64,000 bases of DNA from Variovorax paradoxus (lineage in GTDB: Bacteria > Pseudomonadota > Gammaproteobacteria > Burkholderiales > Burkholderiaceae_C): contig NZ_CP091716.1 in NCBI RefSeq assembly GCF_022009635.1, forward strand, positions 821,001 to 885,000, written 5' to 3'. A program made the translations under genes and the position numbers. Below the pieces are notes generated by a model. That model made no database searches. It saw nothing but the letters and a program-made list of their open reading frames with translations, and was not told the origin of the DNA. Below, piece after piece: positions 24,325-32,393 of this stretch (positions within the stretch are counted from its first letter, which is position 1; every line of letters starts with the position of its first letter).

Positions 24325-25185
24325 ATGGAAACCCCATCGGCGGCAACCGCGGCCAGCGGCGGCGTGCCGCGCGTCTTCTCGGTGATTCGCGCGCTCGGCG
24401 CGGTGCAGGCCGAAGGCGGGCGCGTGACCCAGATCGCACGTTCCGTGGGCCTGACCCAGGCCACCACGCACCGTCTGCTGCAATCGCTCATGGCCGAGGG
24501 CATGGTCGAGCAGGACGAGCGCAGCAAGCTCTACCGACTCAGCATCGATTTCTTCGCGCTCGCCGCGAGCGCGGGCAACCCCGGCGACCTGCGCTCCATT
24601 TGCCGGCCGGTGCTGCTGCGGCTGTGCGCGAGCCTGGGCGACAGCATCTTCCTGCTGGCGCGCAGCGGCTTCGACGCGGTGTGCCTGGACAGGAGTGAGG
24701 GGCCGTTTCCCATCCGCTCGTTCACGGGCGACATCGGCGGGCGCATCGCGCTGGGCGTGGGGCAGGGCGCACTGGCGATCCTCGCGTTCCTGCCCGAGGC
24801 CGAGCGCGAGGAGGTGATCCGCTTCAACCTGTCGCGCGTGCGGGAGTACGGCGTGTACGACGAGGTCTACCTGCGCACCGAGATCGAGCGCGTGCGGCAG
24901 CAGGGCTACGCCGGACGCAACACCGGCCTGCTCGAAGGCATGGCCGGCGTGGCCGTGCCGATCCTCGACCGCGAGGGCCGCGCGGTGGCCGCGCTGAGCG
25001 TGGGCACCATCGCCGACCGGCTCAACGCCGACCGCATGCCGACGGTGGTCGAGCTGCTCAAGCGCGAGGCGGCCGCCATCGGGCCGAGGATCAATCCGTT
25101 CGACGCGACGCTGAGAAGGCCGGCGCAGAGCCTGGCGAGTTCGCCGGCGGGGCAGCGCATTGCGGCGCCGGAGGCGTCGGGCTGA
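24325..25185 (+). CDS. IclR-family transcriptional regulator
   Basis: A 286-residue IclR protein. The winged helix includes RVTQIARSVGLTQATTHRLLQSL (about residues 33-55, shown broken by context), followed by the effector domain with GYAGRNTGLLEGMAGVAVPILD. The start at 24325 has a good AAGGAAGAAGG site just upstream; the ORF extends to 24076 but that part has no family character. It is divergent from the Pot/oxidase operon and probably represses or activates it. The effector is probably the imported substrate or its keto product. Confidence 0.92.
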   Translation: METPSAATAASGGVPRVFSVIRALGAVQAEGGRVTQIARSVGLTQATTHRLLQSLMAEGMVEQDERSKLYRLSIDFFALAASAGNPGDLRSICRPVLLRLCASLGDSIFLLARSGFDAVCLDRSEGPFPIRSFTGDIGGRIALGVGQGALAILAFLPEAEREEVIRFNLSRVREYGVYDEVYLRTEIERVRQQGYAGRNTGLLEGMAGVAVPILDREGRAVAALSVGTIADRLNADRMPTVVELLKREAAAIGPRINPFDATLRRPAQSLASSPAGQRIAAPEASG

Positions 25186-25237
25186 GGCCGCGACCGGCGC
25201 CGGGCACGACAATCTCCTGCGTCCGAGGAGCCTCCCC

Positions 25238-25657
25238 ATGACCGACCCTTCGATCCTCTACCCCGTCTTCGCCCTCGCCGGCTGGACCGGCATCGTCCTG
25301 CTGCTGATTCCCGTCAAGCGCATCGGCGCGGCCATGCGGCGGGAAGTGGGGCCGGACGATTTCAGGCTCGGCGAATCGACGGCGGTGCCCGACGCGGTGC
25401 GCATTCCGAACCGCAACTACATGAACCTGCTGGAACTCCCGGTGCTGTTCTACGTGGTGTGCCTGCTCTCCTATATGGCGGCAACGCCTTCCGCGGCGGC
25501 CGTCGCGTTGGCCTGGGCCTACGTGGGCCTGCGCGTGCTGCACAGCGTGGTGCACCTGACCTACAACCACGTGATCCACCGGCTGGTGCTGTTCGCCGCG
25601 AGCAACGTCGTGCTGGTGATGCTGTGGGTGTCGGCGGCACTGCGGCTGGTGCGCTGA
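25238..25657 (+). CDS. MAPEG-family membrane protein
   Basis: A 139-residue membrane protein with four helices. It has the MAPEG-type segment IPNRNYMNLLELPVLFYVVC and the downstream AYVGLRVLHSVVHLTYNHV. Family members in eukaryotes act on glutathione or eicosanoids; bacterial ones are mostly uncharacterised. It lies 52 bp after the IclR gene on the same strand but is probably not functionally linked to it. The ATG at 25238 follows CGAGGAGCC. Confidence 0.88.
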   Translation: MTDPSILYPVFALAGWTGIVLLLIPVKRIGAAMRREVGPDDFRLGESTAVPDAVRIPNRNYMNLLELPVLFYVVCLLSYMAATPSAAAVALAWAYVGLRVLHSVVHLTYNHVIHRLVLFAASNVVLVMLWVSAALRLVR

Positions 25658-25800
25658 CCGAAGGTGCCGAGGTGGAGTTCCTTCGCGAAACGCATCAAGT
25701 CCTTCCATATTTTCACTAGGCAATCGCGCGTAATTCGCAGACATTGGCCGCTTCGAGCCTTGCCCTGTTGCCTTTCTTCTTCCTCTCCGCTGGAGCGCAC

Positions 25801-27333
25801 ATGTCCGAAGCCCCCACCTCCCTGCCCGCCGAAGTCGAACACCTGCTGCAACGCCTGGGCGTGCCGCGCGAGGCGCACACCGGCGGCACGCTGACGGTGC
25901 GTTCGCCGGTCACGGGCGAGGTGATCGCGCAGGTGCCGCAGACCACGCCGGCCGAGGCCACCGCCGTCATCGGCCGCGCGCACGAGGCCTTCAAGACCTG
26001 GCGCAGCATGCCCGCTCCCCGACGCGGCGAACTGGTAAGGCTGCTGGGCGAAGAGCTTCGCGCCGCCAAGCGCGACCTGGGCCTGCTCGTCACGCTCGAG
26101 GCCGGCAAGATTCCGTCCGAAGGCGCGGGCGAAGTGCAGGAAATGATCGACATCTGCGACTTCGCGGTGGGCCTGTCGCGCCAGCTCTACGGCCTCACGC
26201 TGGCCACCGAGCGCGCCGAGCACCGCATGATGGAAACCTGGCATCCGCTGGGCGTGTGCGGCGTGATCTCGGCCTTCAACTTTCCGGTGGCCGTGTGGTC
26301 GTGGAACGCGGCGCTGGCGCTGGTGTGCGGCGACCCGGTGGTGTGGAAGCCGTCTGAAAAAACGCCGCTGACCGCCCTGGCCGTGCATGCCATCGCGCAG
26401 CGCGCCATCGCCCGCTTCGGCGACGCGCCCGAAGGCCTGCTGGGCCTGCTGCTGGGTCAGCGCGACATCGGCGAGGTGCTGGTCGACGACCACCGGGTGC
26501 CAATCCTCTCGGCCACCGGCTCCACGGCCATGGGCCGCCAGGTCGGGCCGAAGCTCGCCGCGCGCTTTGCCCGCGCGATTCTGGAGCTCGGCGGCAACAA
26601 CGCCGCCATCGTCACCCCATCGGCCGACCTGGACCTCACGCTGCGCGGCATCGCCTTCGCGGCCATGGGCACGGCCGGCCAGCGCTGCACCACGCTGCGC
26701 CGCCTGTTCGTGCACGACAGCGTGTACGACCAGCTGGTGCCCAAGCTCGCCAAGGTCTACGGCAACGTGCGGGTCGGCGACCCGCGCGAGGCCGGCACGC
26801 TGGTCGGTCCGCTGATCGACCGCGCGGCTTTCGACGGCATGCAGAAGGCGCTCTCCGAAAGCCGCGAGACCGGCGCCACGGTGCACGGCGGCCAGCGCGT
26901 GGAAGGCATCGGCACGCACGACGCCTACTACGTGCGCCCCGCGCTGGTGGAGCTGAAGTCGCATGACGGCCCGGTGCTGCGCGAGACCTTCGCGCCAATC
27001 CTGTACGTGGTGCGCTACAGCTCGCTCGACGAGGCCATCGAATGGCACAACGCGGTGGGCGCGGGGCTGTCGTCGTCGATCTTCACGCTGAACATGCGCG
27101 AGGCCGAGCGCTTCATGTCGAGCGCGGGTTCCGACTGCGGCATTGCCAACGTCAACATCGGCCCGAGCGGCGCCGAGATCGGCGGTGCCTTCGGCGGCGA
27201 GAAGGAAACCGGCGGCGGCCGCGAAGCCGGCTCCGACAGCTGGAAGGCGTACATGCGCCGCGCCACCAACACCATCAACTATTCGACCGCGCTGCCGCTC
27301 GCGCAGGGCGTCACTTTCGATATCGAAGAGTAG
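25801..27333 (+). CDS. amaB: L-piperidine-6-carboxylate / alpha-aminoadipic semialdehyde dehydrogenase (ALDH7 type)
   Basis: A 510-residue aldehyde dehydrogenase of the ALDH7/AmaB/Pcd group. It oxidises L-piperidine-6-carboxylate (aminoadipate semialdehyde) to alpha-aminoadipate in lysine and pipecolate breakdown. Features are SAFNFPVAVWSWNAALA, catalytic Cys296 in GTAGQRCTTLRRLF, and the group-specific C-terminal GGAFGGEKETGGGREAGSD. It is followed by an amino-acid binding protein gene and an aminotransferase gene. The neighbouring DAO-type oxidase operon could supply the imine, which is inference. Start at 25801; an upstream Met at 25744 lies in a poorly conserved stretch. Confidence 0.9.
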   Translation: MSEAPTSLPAEVEHLLQRLGVPREAHTGGTLTVRSPVTGEVIAQVPQTTPAEATAVIGRAHEAFKTWRSMPAPRRGELVRLLGEELRAAKRDLGLLVTLEAGKIPSEGAGEVQEMIDICDFAVGLSRQLYGLTLATERAEHRMMETWHPLGVCGVISAFNFPVAVWSWNAALALVCGDPVVWKPSEKTPLTALAVHAIAQRAIARFGDAPEGLLGLLLGQRDIGEVLVDDHRVPILSATGSTAMGRQVGPKLAARFARAILELGGNNAAIVTPSADLDLTLRGIAFAAMGTAGQRCTTLRRLFVHDSVYDQLVPKLAKVYGNVRVGDPREAGTLVGPLIDRAAFDGMQKALSESRETGATVHGGQRVEGIGTHDAYYVRPALVELKSHDGPVLRETFAPILYVVRYSSLDEAIEWHNAVGAGLSSSIFTLNMREAERFMSSAGSDCGIANVNIGPSGAEIGGAFGGEKETGGGREAGSDSWKAYMRRATNTINYSTALPLAQGVTFDIEE

Positions 27334-27342
27334 GGCTCTCCC

Positions 27343-27420
27343 CCAGGCTTCGCGCACTTCGTGTCGCTTCGCCAACCCCCTTCCGGGGGCGACATCGGCG
27401 GCCCGGCAAAGCCGGTTCCG
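27343..27420. repeat. Comamonadaceae-type intergenic hairpin repeat
   Basis: This stretch between the dehydrogenase and binding-protein genes contains two hairpins, CCCCC-TTCC-GGGGG (27376-27389) and CCGGC-AAA-GCCGG (27403-27415), preceded by CTCCCCCAGGCTTCGCG. It is recalled as a sequence type scattered in Variovorax/Acidovorax genomes. Copy number could not be checked here. It lacks a T-run and so is not a classical terminator. Confidence 0.55.
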
Positions 27421-27500
27421 CGATGTCTCACGAATGGGCTGTCCGCTGCTCGCGGGCAGCCTTTGCCTTGCAGATCACAAAACCACAGGAGATAGAACCC

Positions 27501-28397
27501 ATGAACATTCCCTTCAAGACCGCCGCGGCCGTCGCATTGCTTGCGCTCGCGTTCGGCGCCGCTGCGCAGACGGCCACCGGCACGCTCGACAAGATCAAGA
27601 CCAGCGGCAAGGTCGTGCTGGGCGTGCGCGAAGCCTCGCCGCCCATGGCCTACATGCTGGGCGCGGGCGAGAAGTACGTGGGCTACCACGTCGAGCTGTG
27701 CGAGCGCGTGCTCAAGGACATCGCGCCGCAGGCCAAGCTCGAGTACATGGCCGTGACCGCGCAGAACACCATTCCGCTGGTGCAGAACGGCACTCTGGAC
27801 ATCGGCTGCGGCCCCACCACCAACAACATGGCGCGCCAGCAGCTGGTGGCCTTCGCCCTCACCACCTACGTGAGCGAAGTGCGCATGGCCACCAAGGTCG
27901 ACTCGGGCATCACCACGCTCGACCAGCTGGCGGGCCGCAATGTGTCGGCATCGACCGGCACCACCGCGGTGCAGCTGCTGCGCAAGCGCGAGCGCTCGAA
28001 CAACGTGTCGTACAAGACCGTGCTCGGCAAGGACCACCTCGAGAGCTTCCTGCAGCTGGAGTCGGGCCGCGCCGACGCCTTCGTGCTCGACGACAACCTT
28101 TTGGCCGGCATCATCGCCAACTCGAAGGACCCCGCCTCGTACCGCATCGTCGGCGAGGCGCTGGGCTCGGAACCCATCGCGCTGCTGTTCCGCAAGGACG
28201 ACCCGGCCTTCAAGACCGCCGTGGACGATTCGCTGCGCCGCATGATGAAGAGCGGCGAGCTCGAGAAGATCTACACCAAGTGGTTCGTCGCCGCCATTCC
28301 GCCGAAGAACACCAGCCTGAACCTGCCGATGAGCGCCACGCTCAAGCAGCTGATGGCCGAGCCCAACGACAAGCCGCTGGAGGCCTACGCCAAGTGA
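27501..28397 (+). CDS. Amino-acid ABC transporter substrate-binding protein (GltI-like)
   Basis: A 298-residue periplasmic protein. The signal peptide is cleaved after about AFGAAAQ (residue 22). The mature domain is SBP_bac_3 with KVVLGVREASPPMAYM, the ligand-contact region TLDIGCGPTTNNMARQQ and the hinge segment ASTGTTAVQLLRKRER. It resembles glutamate/aspartate binders. No permease or ATPase genes follow; the next gene is an aminotransferase overlapping by 4 bp (GTGA), so the transporter partners must be elsewhere. An AGGAGATAG site precedes the start. Confidence 0.92.
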   Translation: MNIPFKTAAAVALLALAFGAAAQTATGTLDKIKTSGKVVLGVREASPPMAYMLGAGEKYVGYHVELCERVLKDIAPQAKLEYMAVTAQNTIPLVQNGTLDIGCGPTTNNMARQQLVAFALTTYVSEVRMATKVDSGITTLDQLAGRNVSASTGTTAVQLLRKRERSNNVSYKTVLGKDHLESFLQLESGRADAFVLDDNLLAGIIANSKDPASYRIVGEALGSEPIALLFRKDDPAFKTAVDDSLRRMMKSGELEKIYTKWFVAAIPPKNTSLNLPMSATLKQLMAEPNDKPLEAYAK

Positions 28398-29629
28398 CCA
28401 CGGACACCGCAGCGATTGCCGCTGGCGTCTTCGAGCCGGCGCAGCGCGTGCGCGCCATCGGCGTCTCGGAGATCCTGCGCATCACCGACCATGCCAATGC
28501 GCTCAAGCGCGCGGGCCGTCCGGTGATCGTGCTGGGCGCGGGCGAGCCCGATTTCGACACGCCGCAGAACGTGCGCGACGCCGCGGTGCGCGCCATCGGC
28601 CGCGGCGACACGCGCTACACCGTGCTCGACGGCAGCCCCGCCATGAAGGCGGCGGTGCAGCTGAAGTTCAAGCGCGACAACGCGCTGGAGTTCGCGCTCG
28701 ACGAGATCAGCGTGAGCGCGGGCGCCAAGCAGGTCATCTTCAACGCGATGATGGCCAGCCTGGATGCCGGCGACGAGGTGATCCTGCCCGCGCCGTACTG
28801 GACCTCCTACGCCGACATCGTGCAGGTCTGCGGCGGCGTGCCGGTGCCGGTGGCCTGCACCGAGGCCAACGGCTTCCGGCTCGACGCCGCGCAGCTCGAA
28901 GCCGCGATCACGCCGCGCACGCGCTGGATCTTCCTGAACTCGCCGTCGAACCCGAGCGGCGCGGCCTACAGCGCCGCGCAACTCAAGCCGCTGTGCGACG
29001 TGCTGCTGCGCCATCCGCGGGTGTGGGTGCTGGCGGACGACATCTACGAGCACATCCTCTACGACGGCCTGGCGTTCGCGACGCCGGCGGTGGTGGAGCC
29101 GCGCCTGCGCGAGCGCACGTTGACGGTCAACGGCGTGTCCAAGGCCTATGCGATGACCGGCTGGCGCGTCGGCTACGGCGCGGGTCCGCGCGCGCTGATC
29201 GCGGCCATGGCCGTGGTGCAGAGCCAGACGACTTCGTGCCCCTCGTCGATCAGCCAGGCCGCCGCCATCGAGGCGTTGACCGGCCCGCAGGACATCGTGG
29301 CCGAGCGCTGCGCCGACTTCCAGGCGCGCCGCGACTTCGTGGTGGCGGCGCTGAACAGCGCGCCGGGCCTGCGCTGCCGCGTGCCCGAGGGCGCGTTCTA
29401 CACCTTCGCGAGCTGCGCCGGCGTGCTCGGCAAGCGAACCCGCGGCGGCGCGGTGCTGCAGAGCGACAGCGACTTCTGCCGCTATCTGCTGCAGGACTTC
29501 GAGGTGGCGGTGGTGCCGGGCAGCGTGTTCGGGCTGGCGCCGTATTTCCGCATCTCGTATGCGACGTCGATGGCGCAGCTGGAAGAGGCTTGCGGGCGCA
29601 TCGCCTCGGCCTGCAAAGCGCTGGAATGA
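28394..29629 (+). CDS. PLP-dependent class I aminotransferase
   Basis: A 411-residue aspartate-aminotransferase-like enzyme. The N-terminal motif is ILGAGEPDFDTP-like (VLGAGEPDFDTPQNV), the substrate segment NSPSNPSGAAYS, ADDIYEH for the PLP-pyridine Asp, and the PLP Lys in NGVSKAYAMTGWRVGYGAGP. The start is GTG at 28394, overlapping the binding protein's TGA. It probably removes the amino group of the amino acid taken up by that binding protein; with the AmaB-type dehydrogenase upstream, 2-aminoadipate or glutamate are candidates. Confidence 0.92.
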   Translation: MTTDTAAIAAGVFEPAQRVRAIGVSEILRITDHANALKRAGRPVIVLGAGEPDFDTPQNVRDAAVRAIGRGDTRYTVLDGSPAMKAAVQLKFKRDNALEFALDEISVSAGAKQVIFNAMMASLDAGDEVILPAPYWTSYADIVQVCGGVPVPVACTEANGFRLDAAQLEAAITPRTRWIFLNSPSNPSGAAYSAAQLKPLCDVLLRHPRVWVLADDIYEHILYDGLAFATPAVVEPRLRERTLTVNGVSKAYAMTGWRVGYGAGPRALIAAMAVVQSQTTSCPSSISQAAAIEALTGPQDIVAERCADFQARRDFVVAALNSAPGLRCRVPEGAFYTFASCAGVLGKRTRGGAVLQSDSDFCRYLLQDFEVAVVPGSVFGLAPYFRISYATSMAQLEEACGRIASACKALE

Positions 29630-29654
29630 GCCCGTGGCCGGCGATTGCCGCCGG

Positions 29655-29957
29655 TCAGCGCAGCCCGCCCACGTACCGGGGCGGCGGCGTGGGCGGCTGC
29701 CCGTCGGGCTGGCGGGCAGCCAGCCGGGCCGCGCGCGCCAGCGGCTCCATCGCCTGCTCCAGCCGCGTCGCGAGCTGGTAGAGCTCCTCGTCCTTGGTGT
29801 CCGCCGCGTGCGCGCGGGTCATGCGCACGATTTCCGTGGCGTATTCGGCGTTGGTCGCCATCCATTCGGTGTCGGTCACGCGCCCGTGCTTTCGCCGCAG
29901 CGCCACATGAAGGCGGGCGGCGAGGGCGATGCGTTCGCTTTCGGACATGGATGGCAT
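29655..29957 (-). CDS. Hypothetical helical protein
   Basis: A 100-residue, mostly helical, soluble protein with no signal. It begins MPSMSESERIALAARLHVALRRKHGRVTD and ends in a Pro-rich tail QPPTPPPRYVGG. It is encoded 18 bp downstream of the ammonium transporter gene on the same strand and is probably cotranscribed. A second Met at 29948 is an alternative start. No family is recognised. It is not a PII protein: it lacks the PII fold and T-loop. Confidence 0.65.
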   Translation of the reverse strand: MPSMSESERIALAARLHVALRRKHGRVTDTEWMATNAEYATEIVRMTRAHAADTKDEELYQLATRLEQAMEPLARAARLAARQPDGQPPTPPPRYVGGLR

Positions 29958-29975
29958 GGTTCCTCCGTCTGTGGG

Positions 29976-31211
29976 TCAACTCCCGAGATGTTCCCTGTGC
30001 TGTGCAAGATCGAGGCCCAGCACTTCGCTGTCGGCGTCCACGCGCAGCCCGACCAGCACATGCACCAGGAACAGCACCACCGCCGTTCCCGTGGCGCTGT
30101 AGATCGCCACGCTGCCGACCGCGATCGCCTGCGTCAGCACGTCGCCGGTGGCGCCGGAGATGCGCGCGTCGGCGAACACGCCCGTGAGCAGCGCGCCCAC
30201 GACGCCGCCGATGCCGTGCACGCCGAACACGTCGAGCGAGTCGTCCGCGCCCAGCAGGTGCTTCAGCCCGGTGGCGCCCCAGTAGCAGGCCAGCCCCGCG
30301 ATGGCGCCGATGGCCAGCGCCGCCAGCGGCGTGACGAAACCGGCCGCCGGCGTGATGGCCACCAGCCCCGCCACCAGGCCCGAGCACAGGCCCAGCAGCG
30401 AGGGGCTGCGCCGCACGATCCATTCGCCGACCATCCAGCTCATGGCGCCGGCGGCCGCCGCGATGTGCGTCACCAGCATCGCCAGGCCGGCACGCCCGTC
30501 GGCCGCCACCGCCGAGCCCGCATTGAAGCCGAACCATCCGACCCACAGCAGGCCCGCGCCCATCATGGTGAAGGCCAGGCTGTAGGGCTCGAAGGCCTCG
30601 CGCCCGTAGCCCTTGCGCGGGCCGAGCGCATAGGCGCACACCAGCCCCGCGATGCCCGCGTTGACGTGCACCACCGAGCCGCCCGCGAAGTCGAGCGCCC
30701 CCATCTGCGCGAGCCAGCCGCCCGGCTCCCACACCCAATGGGCGATGGGCGCATAGACCAGCACGCTCCACAGCAGCGCGAACCACAGCACCGCCGAGAA
30801 GCGCATGCGCTCCACCAGGGCGCCCAGCACCAGCGCGGTGGTGATGATCGCGAAGGTCAGCTGGAACATCGCGTAGACCGACTCCGGCACGTTGGGCGCG
30901 ACGTGGCTCACCGCCACCTGGCCGGCGTCCTTCAGGTATTCGAAGCCCGAGAACCAGAAGCGGCCCGCGCCGCCGAGCCATGGCCAGCCCTCGGTGAAGG
31001 CCAGCGAATAGCCCACGGCGAACCACGTGAGCGAGACCGCCGCGGCGACCGCCACCACGGCGGCCATCGTGGCCAGCACGCTCTTGCGGCGCACCATGCC
31101 CGCGTAGAAGAGCGCGATGCCGGGCAGCGTCATCAGCAGCACCAGCGCGGTCGAGGTCATCATCCAGGCGGTGTCTGCCGCGTTGATGGAGGCTTGCGGT
31201 GCCAGTGCCAT
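29976..31211 (-). CDS. amtB: Ammonium transporter
   Basis: A 411-residue Amt/MEP/Rh channel with 11 predicted helices. It has the signature DFAGGSVVHVNAGIAGLV, the pore His in HVNAG and in VFGVHGIGG, and the start region NAADTAWMMTSTALVLLMTLPG. It admits ammonium when nitrogen is scarce. The start at 31211 is chosen over 31256 because a sigma-54 promoter (31251-31265) covers the longer start. No glnK gene is adjacent, although amtB is usually paired with one. An NtrC-type site lies about 90 bp upstream of the promoter. Confidence 0.95.
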   Translation of the reverse strand: MALAPQASINAADTAWMMTSTALVLLMTLPGIALFYAGMVRRKSVLATMAAVVAVAAAVSLTWFAVGYSLAFTEGWPWLGGAGRFWFSGFEYLKDAGQVAVSHVAPNVPESVYAMFQLTFAIITTALVLGALVERMRFSAVLWFALLWSVLVYAPIAHWVWEPGGWLAQMGALDFAGGSVVHVNAGIAGLVCAYALGPRKGYGREAFEPYSLAFTMMGAGLLWVGWFGFNAGSAVAADGRAGLAMLVTHIAAAAGAMSWMVGEWIVRRSPSLLGLCSGLVAGLVAITPAAGFVTPLAALAIGAIAGLACYWGATGLKHLLGADDSLDVFGVHGIGGVVGALLTGVFADARISGATGDVLTQAIAVGSVAIYSATGTAVVLFLVHVLVGLRVDADSEVLGLDLAQHREHLGS

Positions 31212-31250
31212 GGGTGCTTCTTCTTCGAGTGTTGGACTGCGGTCGAACGT

Positions 31251-31265
31251 GCACAAGTCGTGCCA
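31251..31265 (-). promoter_or_regulatory. Sigma-54 promoter of amtB
   Basis: Reading leftward, TGGCACGACTTGTGC matches the -24/-12 consensus TGGCACG-N4-TTGC with one mismatch, with GG and GC separated by exactly 10 bases. Transcription would start near 31240, giving a leader of about 29 bases before the ATG at 31211. Confidence 0.82.
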
Positions 31266-31338
31266 CGTTGTTAACTACCAGAAACACTTTGGTTTGCGAA
31301 TCTGTCTTCCGGGTTAAGGCAAAGCGGGTAATTCCTAA

Positions 31339-31355
31339 TGCACTGGCCCGGTGCA
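31339..31355. promoter_or_regulatory. NtrC-type enhancer site upstream of amtB
   Basis: TGCACTGGCCCGGTGCA agrees with the NtrC consensus TGCACC-N5-GGTGCA at 11 of 12 defined bases. It sits roughly 100 bp upstream of the predicted amtB start of transcription, the usual enhancer distance for sigma-54 promoters. Confidence 0.78.
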
Positions 31356-31586
31356 CGCCCTAAAGTCACGCCACTCGCGAACGGGCCCTGCTCGTGCTGC
31401 CGAGGGTCCGAGGAGACAGTTTCCAAGCAACTAGAAAAAAATGCTTCAAAGGCTCCGTACGAGATGCCGGGTTTGAGTTTGAAAGGCGCCGCTGGTCGGC
31501 GCCTTTTTTATGCCCGCGCGACCTGAAGCATCGCTGTCTTCTGCTCCTTTTTTGGTAGCGCCGCCGGGTGAGACAATCCGCCCCCT
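31356..31586. other. Non-coding stretch with a rightward terminator
   Basis: The gap between amtB and the TauE-type gene is 375 bp (31212-31586). Its first part holds the amtB promoter and NtrC site. The remainder contains no convincing gene; a short ORF (31338-31526) has no start signal and crosses the terminator. A strong rightward terminator at 31485-31509 has no gene in front of it, so a small RNA of about 100-150 nt ending there is possible. Confidence 0.5.
31485..31509 (+). terminator. Intrinsic terminator without an upstream gene
   Basis: GGCGCCG (31485-31491), loop CTGGT, CGGCGCC (31497-31503), followed by TTTTTT. The T-run is on the plus strand, so it ends rightward transcription, yet no plus-strand gene lies before it within the preceding 1.8 kb. 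Confidence 0.85.
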
Positions 31587-32345
31587 ATGGAAATGCTGGT
31601 GGTGACGGGCGCCTCGCTGCTCGCGGGTTTTGTCGATTCGATCGTGGGCGGAGGCGGGCTGATCCTGGTGCCGGCGTTGTTTGCCGTGTTCCCCGGCGCA
31701 CCACCGGCCACGCTGCTGGGCACCAACAAGAGTGCGTCGATATGGGGCACGGCCGCCGCCGCCGCGCAATTCAGCCAGCGGGTGCAGATGCGCTGGGGCG
31801 CCCTGTGGCCGGCCGCGCTGCTCGGTTTCGTGGGCTCGATGCTGGGCGCCTGGGGCGTCACGATGTTTCCGGGCGACTTCCTGCGCCGGGCGCTCCCGGT
31901 CATTCTGCTGGGCGTGCTGCTCTACACGCTGGCGCGCAAGGACATGGGCCGGCTGCACGCGCCGCGCTTCAGCGGCCGCGCCGAGACCCTGGCGGCCTGC
32001 GCCATCGGCCTGTCGATCGGGTTCTACGACGGCTTCTTCGGCCCGGGCGCCGGCAGCTTCCTGGTGTTCCTGTTCGTGCGCTGGATGGGCTACGACTTCC
32101 TCAACGCCTCCGCCTCGGCCAAGATCATCAACACCCTGACCAACGCCGCCGCGCTGATCTTGCTGGCCGCCAAGGGCCACGTCTGGTGGCACTACGGGCT
32201 GGTGATGGCGGTGGCCAACGTGGCCGGCAGCCTGCTGGGCACGCGCGTGGCGCTCAGGCACGGCGCGGGCTTCGTGCGGGTGGTGTTCATCGTGGTGGTG
32301 AGCGCGCTGATCCTCAAGACCGCCTACGACGCCTTCCTGAAATGA
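31587..32345 (+). CDS. TauE/SafE (TSUP) family permease
   Basis: A 252-residue inner-membrane protein with about eight helices. It has the two family repeats GFVDSIVGGGGLILVPAL near the N-terminus and GFYDGFFGPGAGSFLVFLF at about residue 146. Members export or import sulfur-containing anions such as sulfite, thiosulfate or sulfoacetate. No sulfur genes are nearby, so the substrate is open. Its 3' end abuts the terminator of the convergent tctA gene. Confidence 0.92.
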   Translation: MEMLVVTGASLLAGFVDSIVGGGGLILVPALFAVFPGAPPATLLGTNKSASIWGTAAAAAQFSQRVQMRWGALWPAALLGFVGSMLGAWGVTMFPGDFLRRALPVILLGVLLYTLARKDMGRLHAPRFSGRAETLAACAIGLSIGFYDGFFGPGAGSFLVFLFVRWMGYDFLNASASAKIINTLTNAAALILLAAKGHVWWHYGLVMAVANVAGSLLGTRVALRHGAGFVRVVFIVVVSALILKTAYDAFLK

Positions 32346-32370
32346 AAAAGCCCCCGCCGGGGCGGAGGCT
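32345..32370 (-). terminator. Terminator of the tctBA operon
   Basis: Reading leftward, AGCCTCCG, loop CCCCGG, CGGGGGCT, then TTTT. The stem is 8 bp with one G-U pair. It follows the leftward tctA stop by 24 bp and touches the stop codon of the convergent TSUP gene. Confidence 0.75.
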
Positions 32371-32393
32371 TGCGGTTCTGGCGGCGGGGAGGA

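Noticed and set aside
31212..31256. Longer amtB start at 31256
   Set aside because: The sigma-54 promoter lies at 31251-31265 and the transcription start near 31240, so the upstream Met would not be transcribed.
31338..31526. 62-aa ORF in the amtB intergenic region
   Set aside because: No ribosome site or family match; it reads through the NtrC site and the intrinsic terminator.
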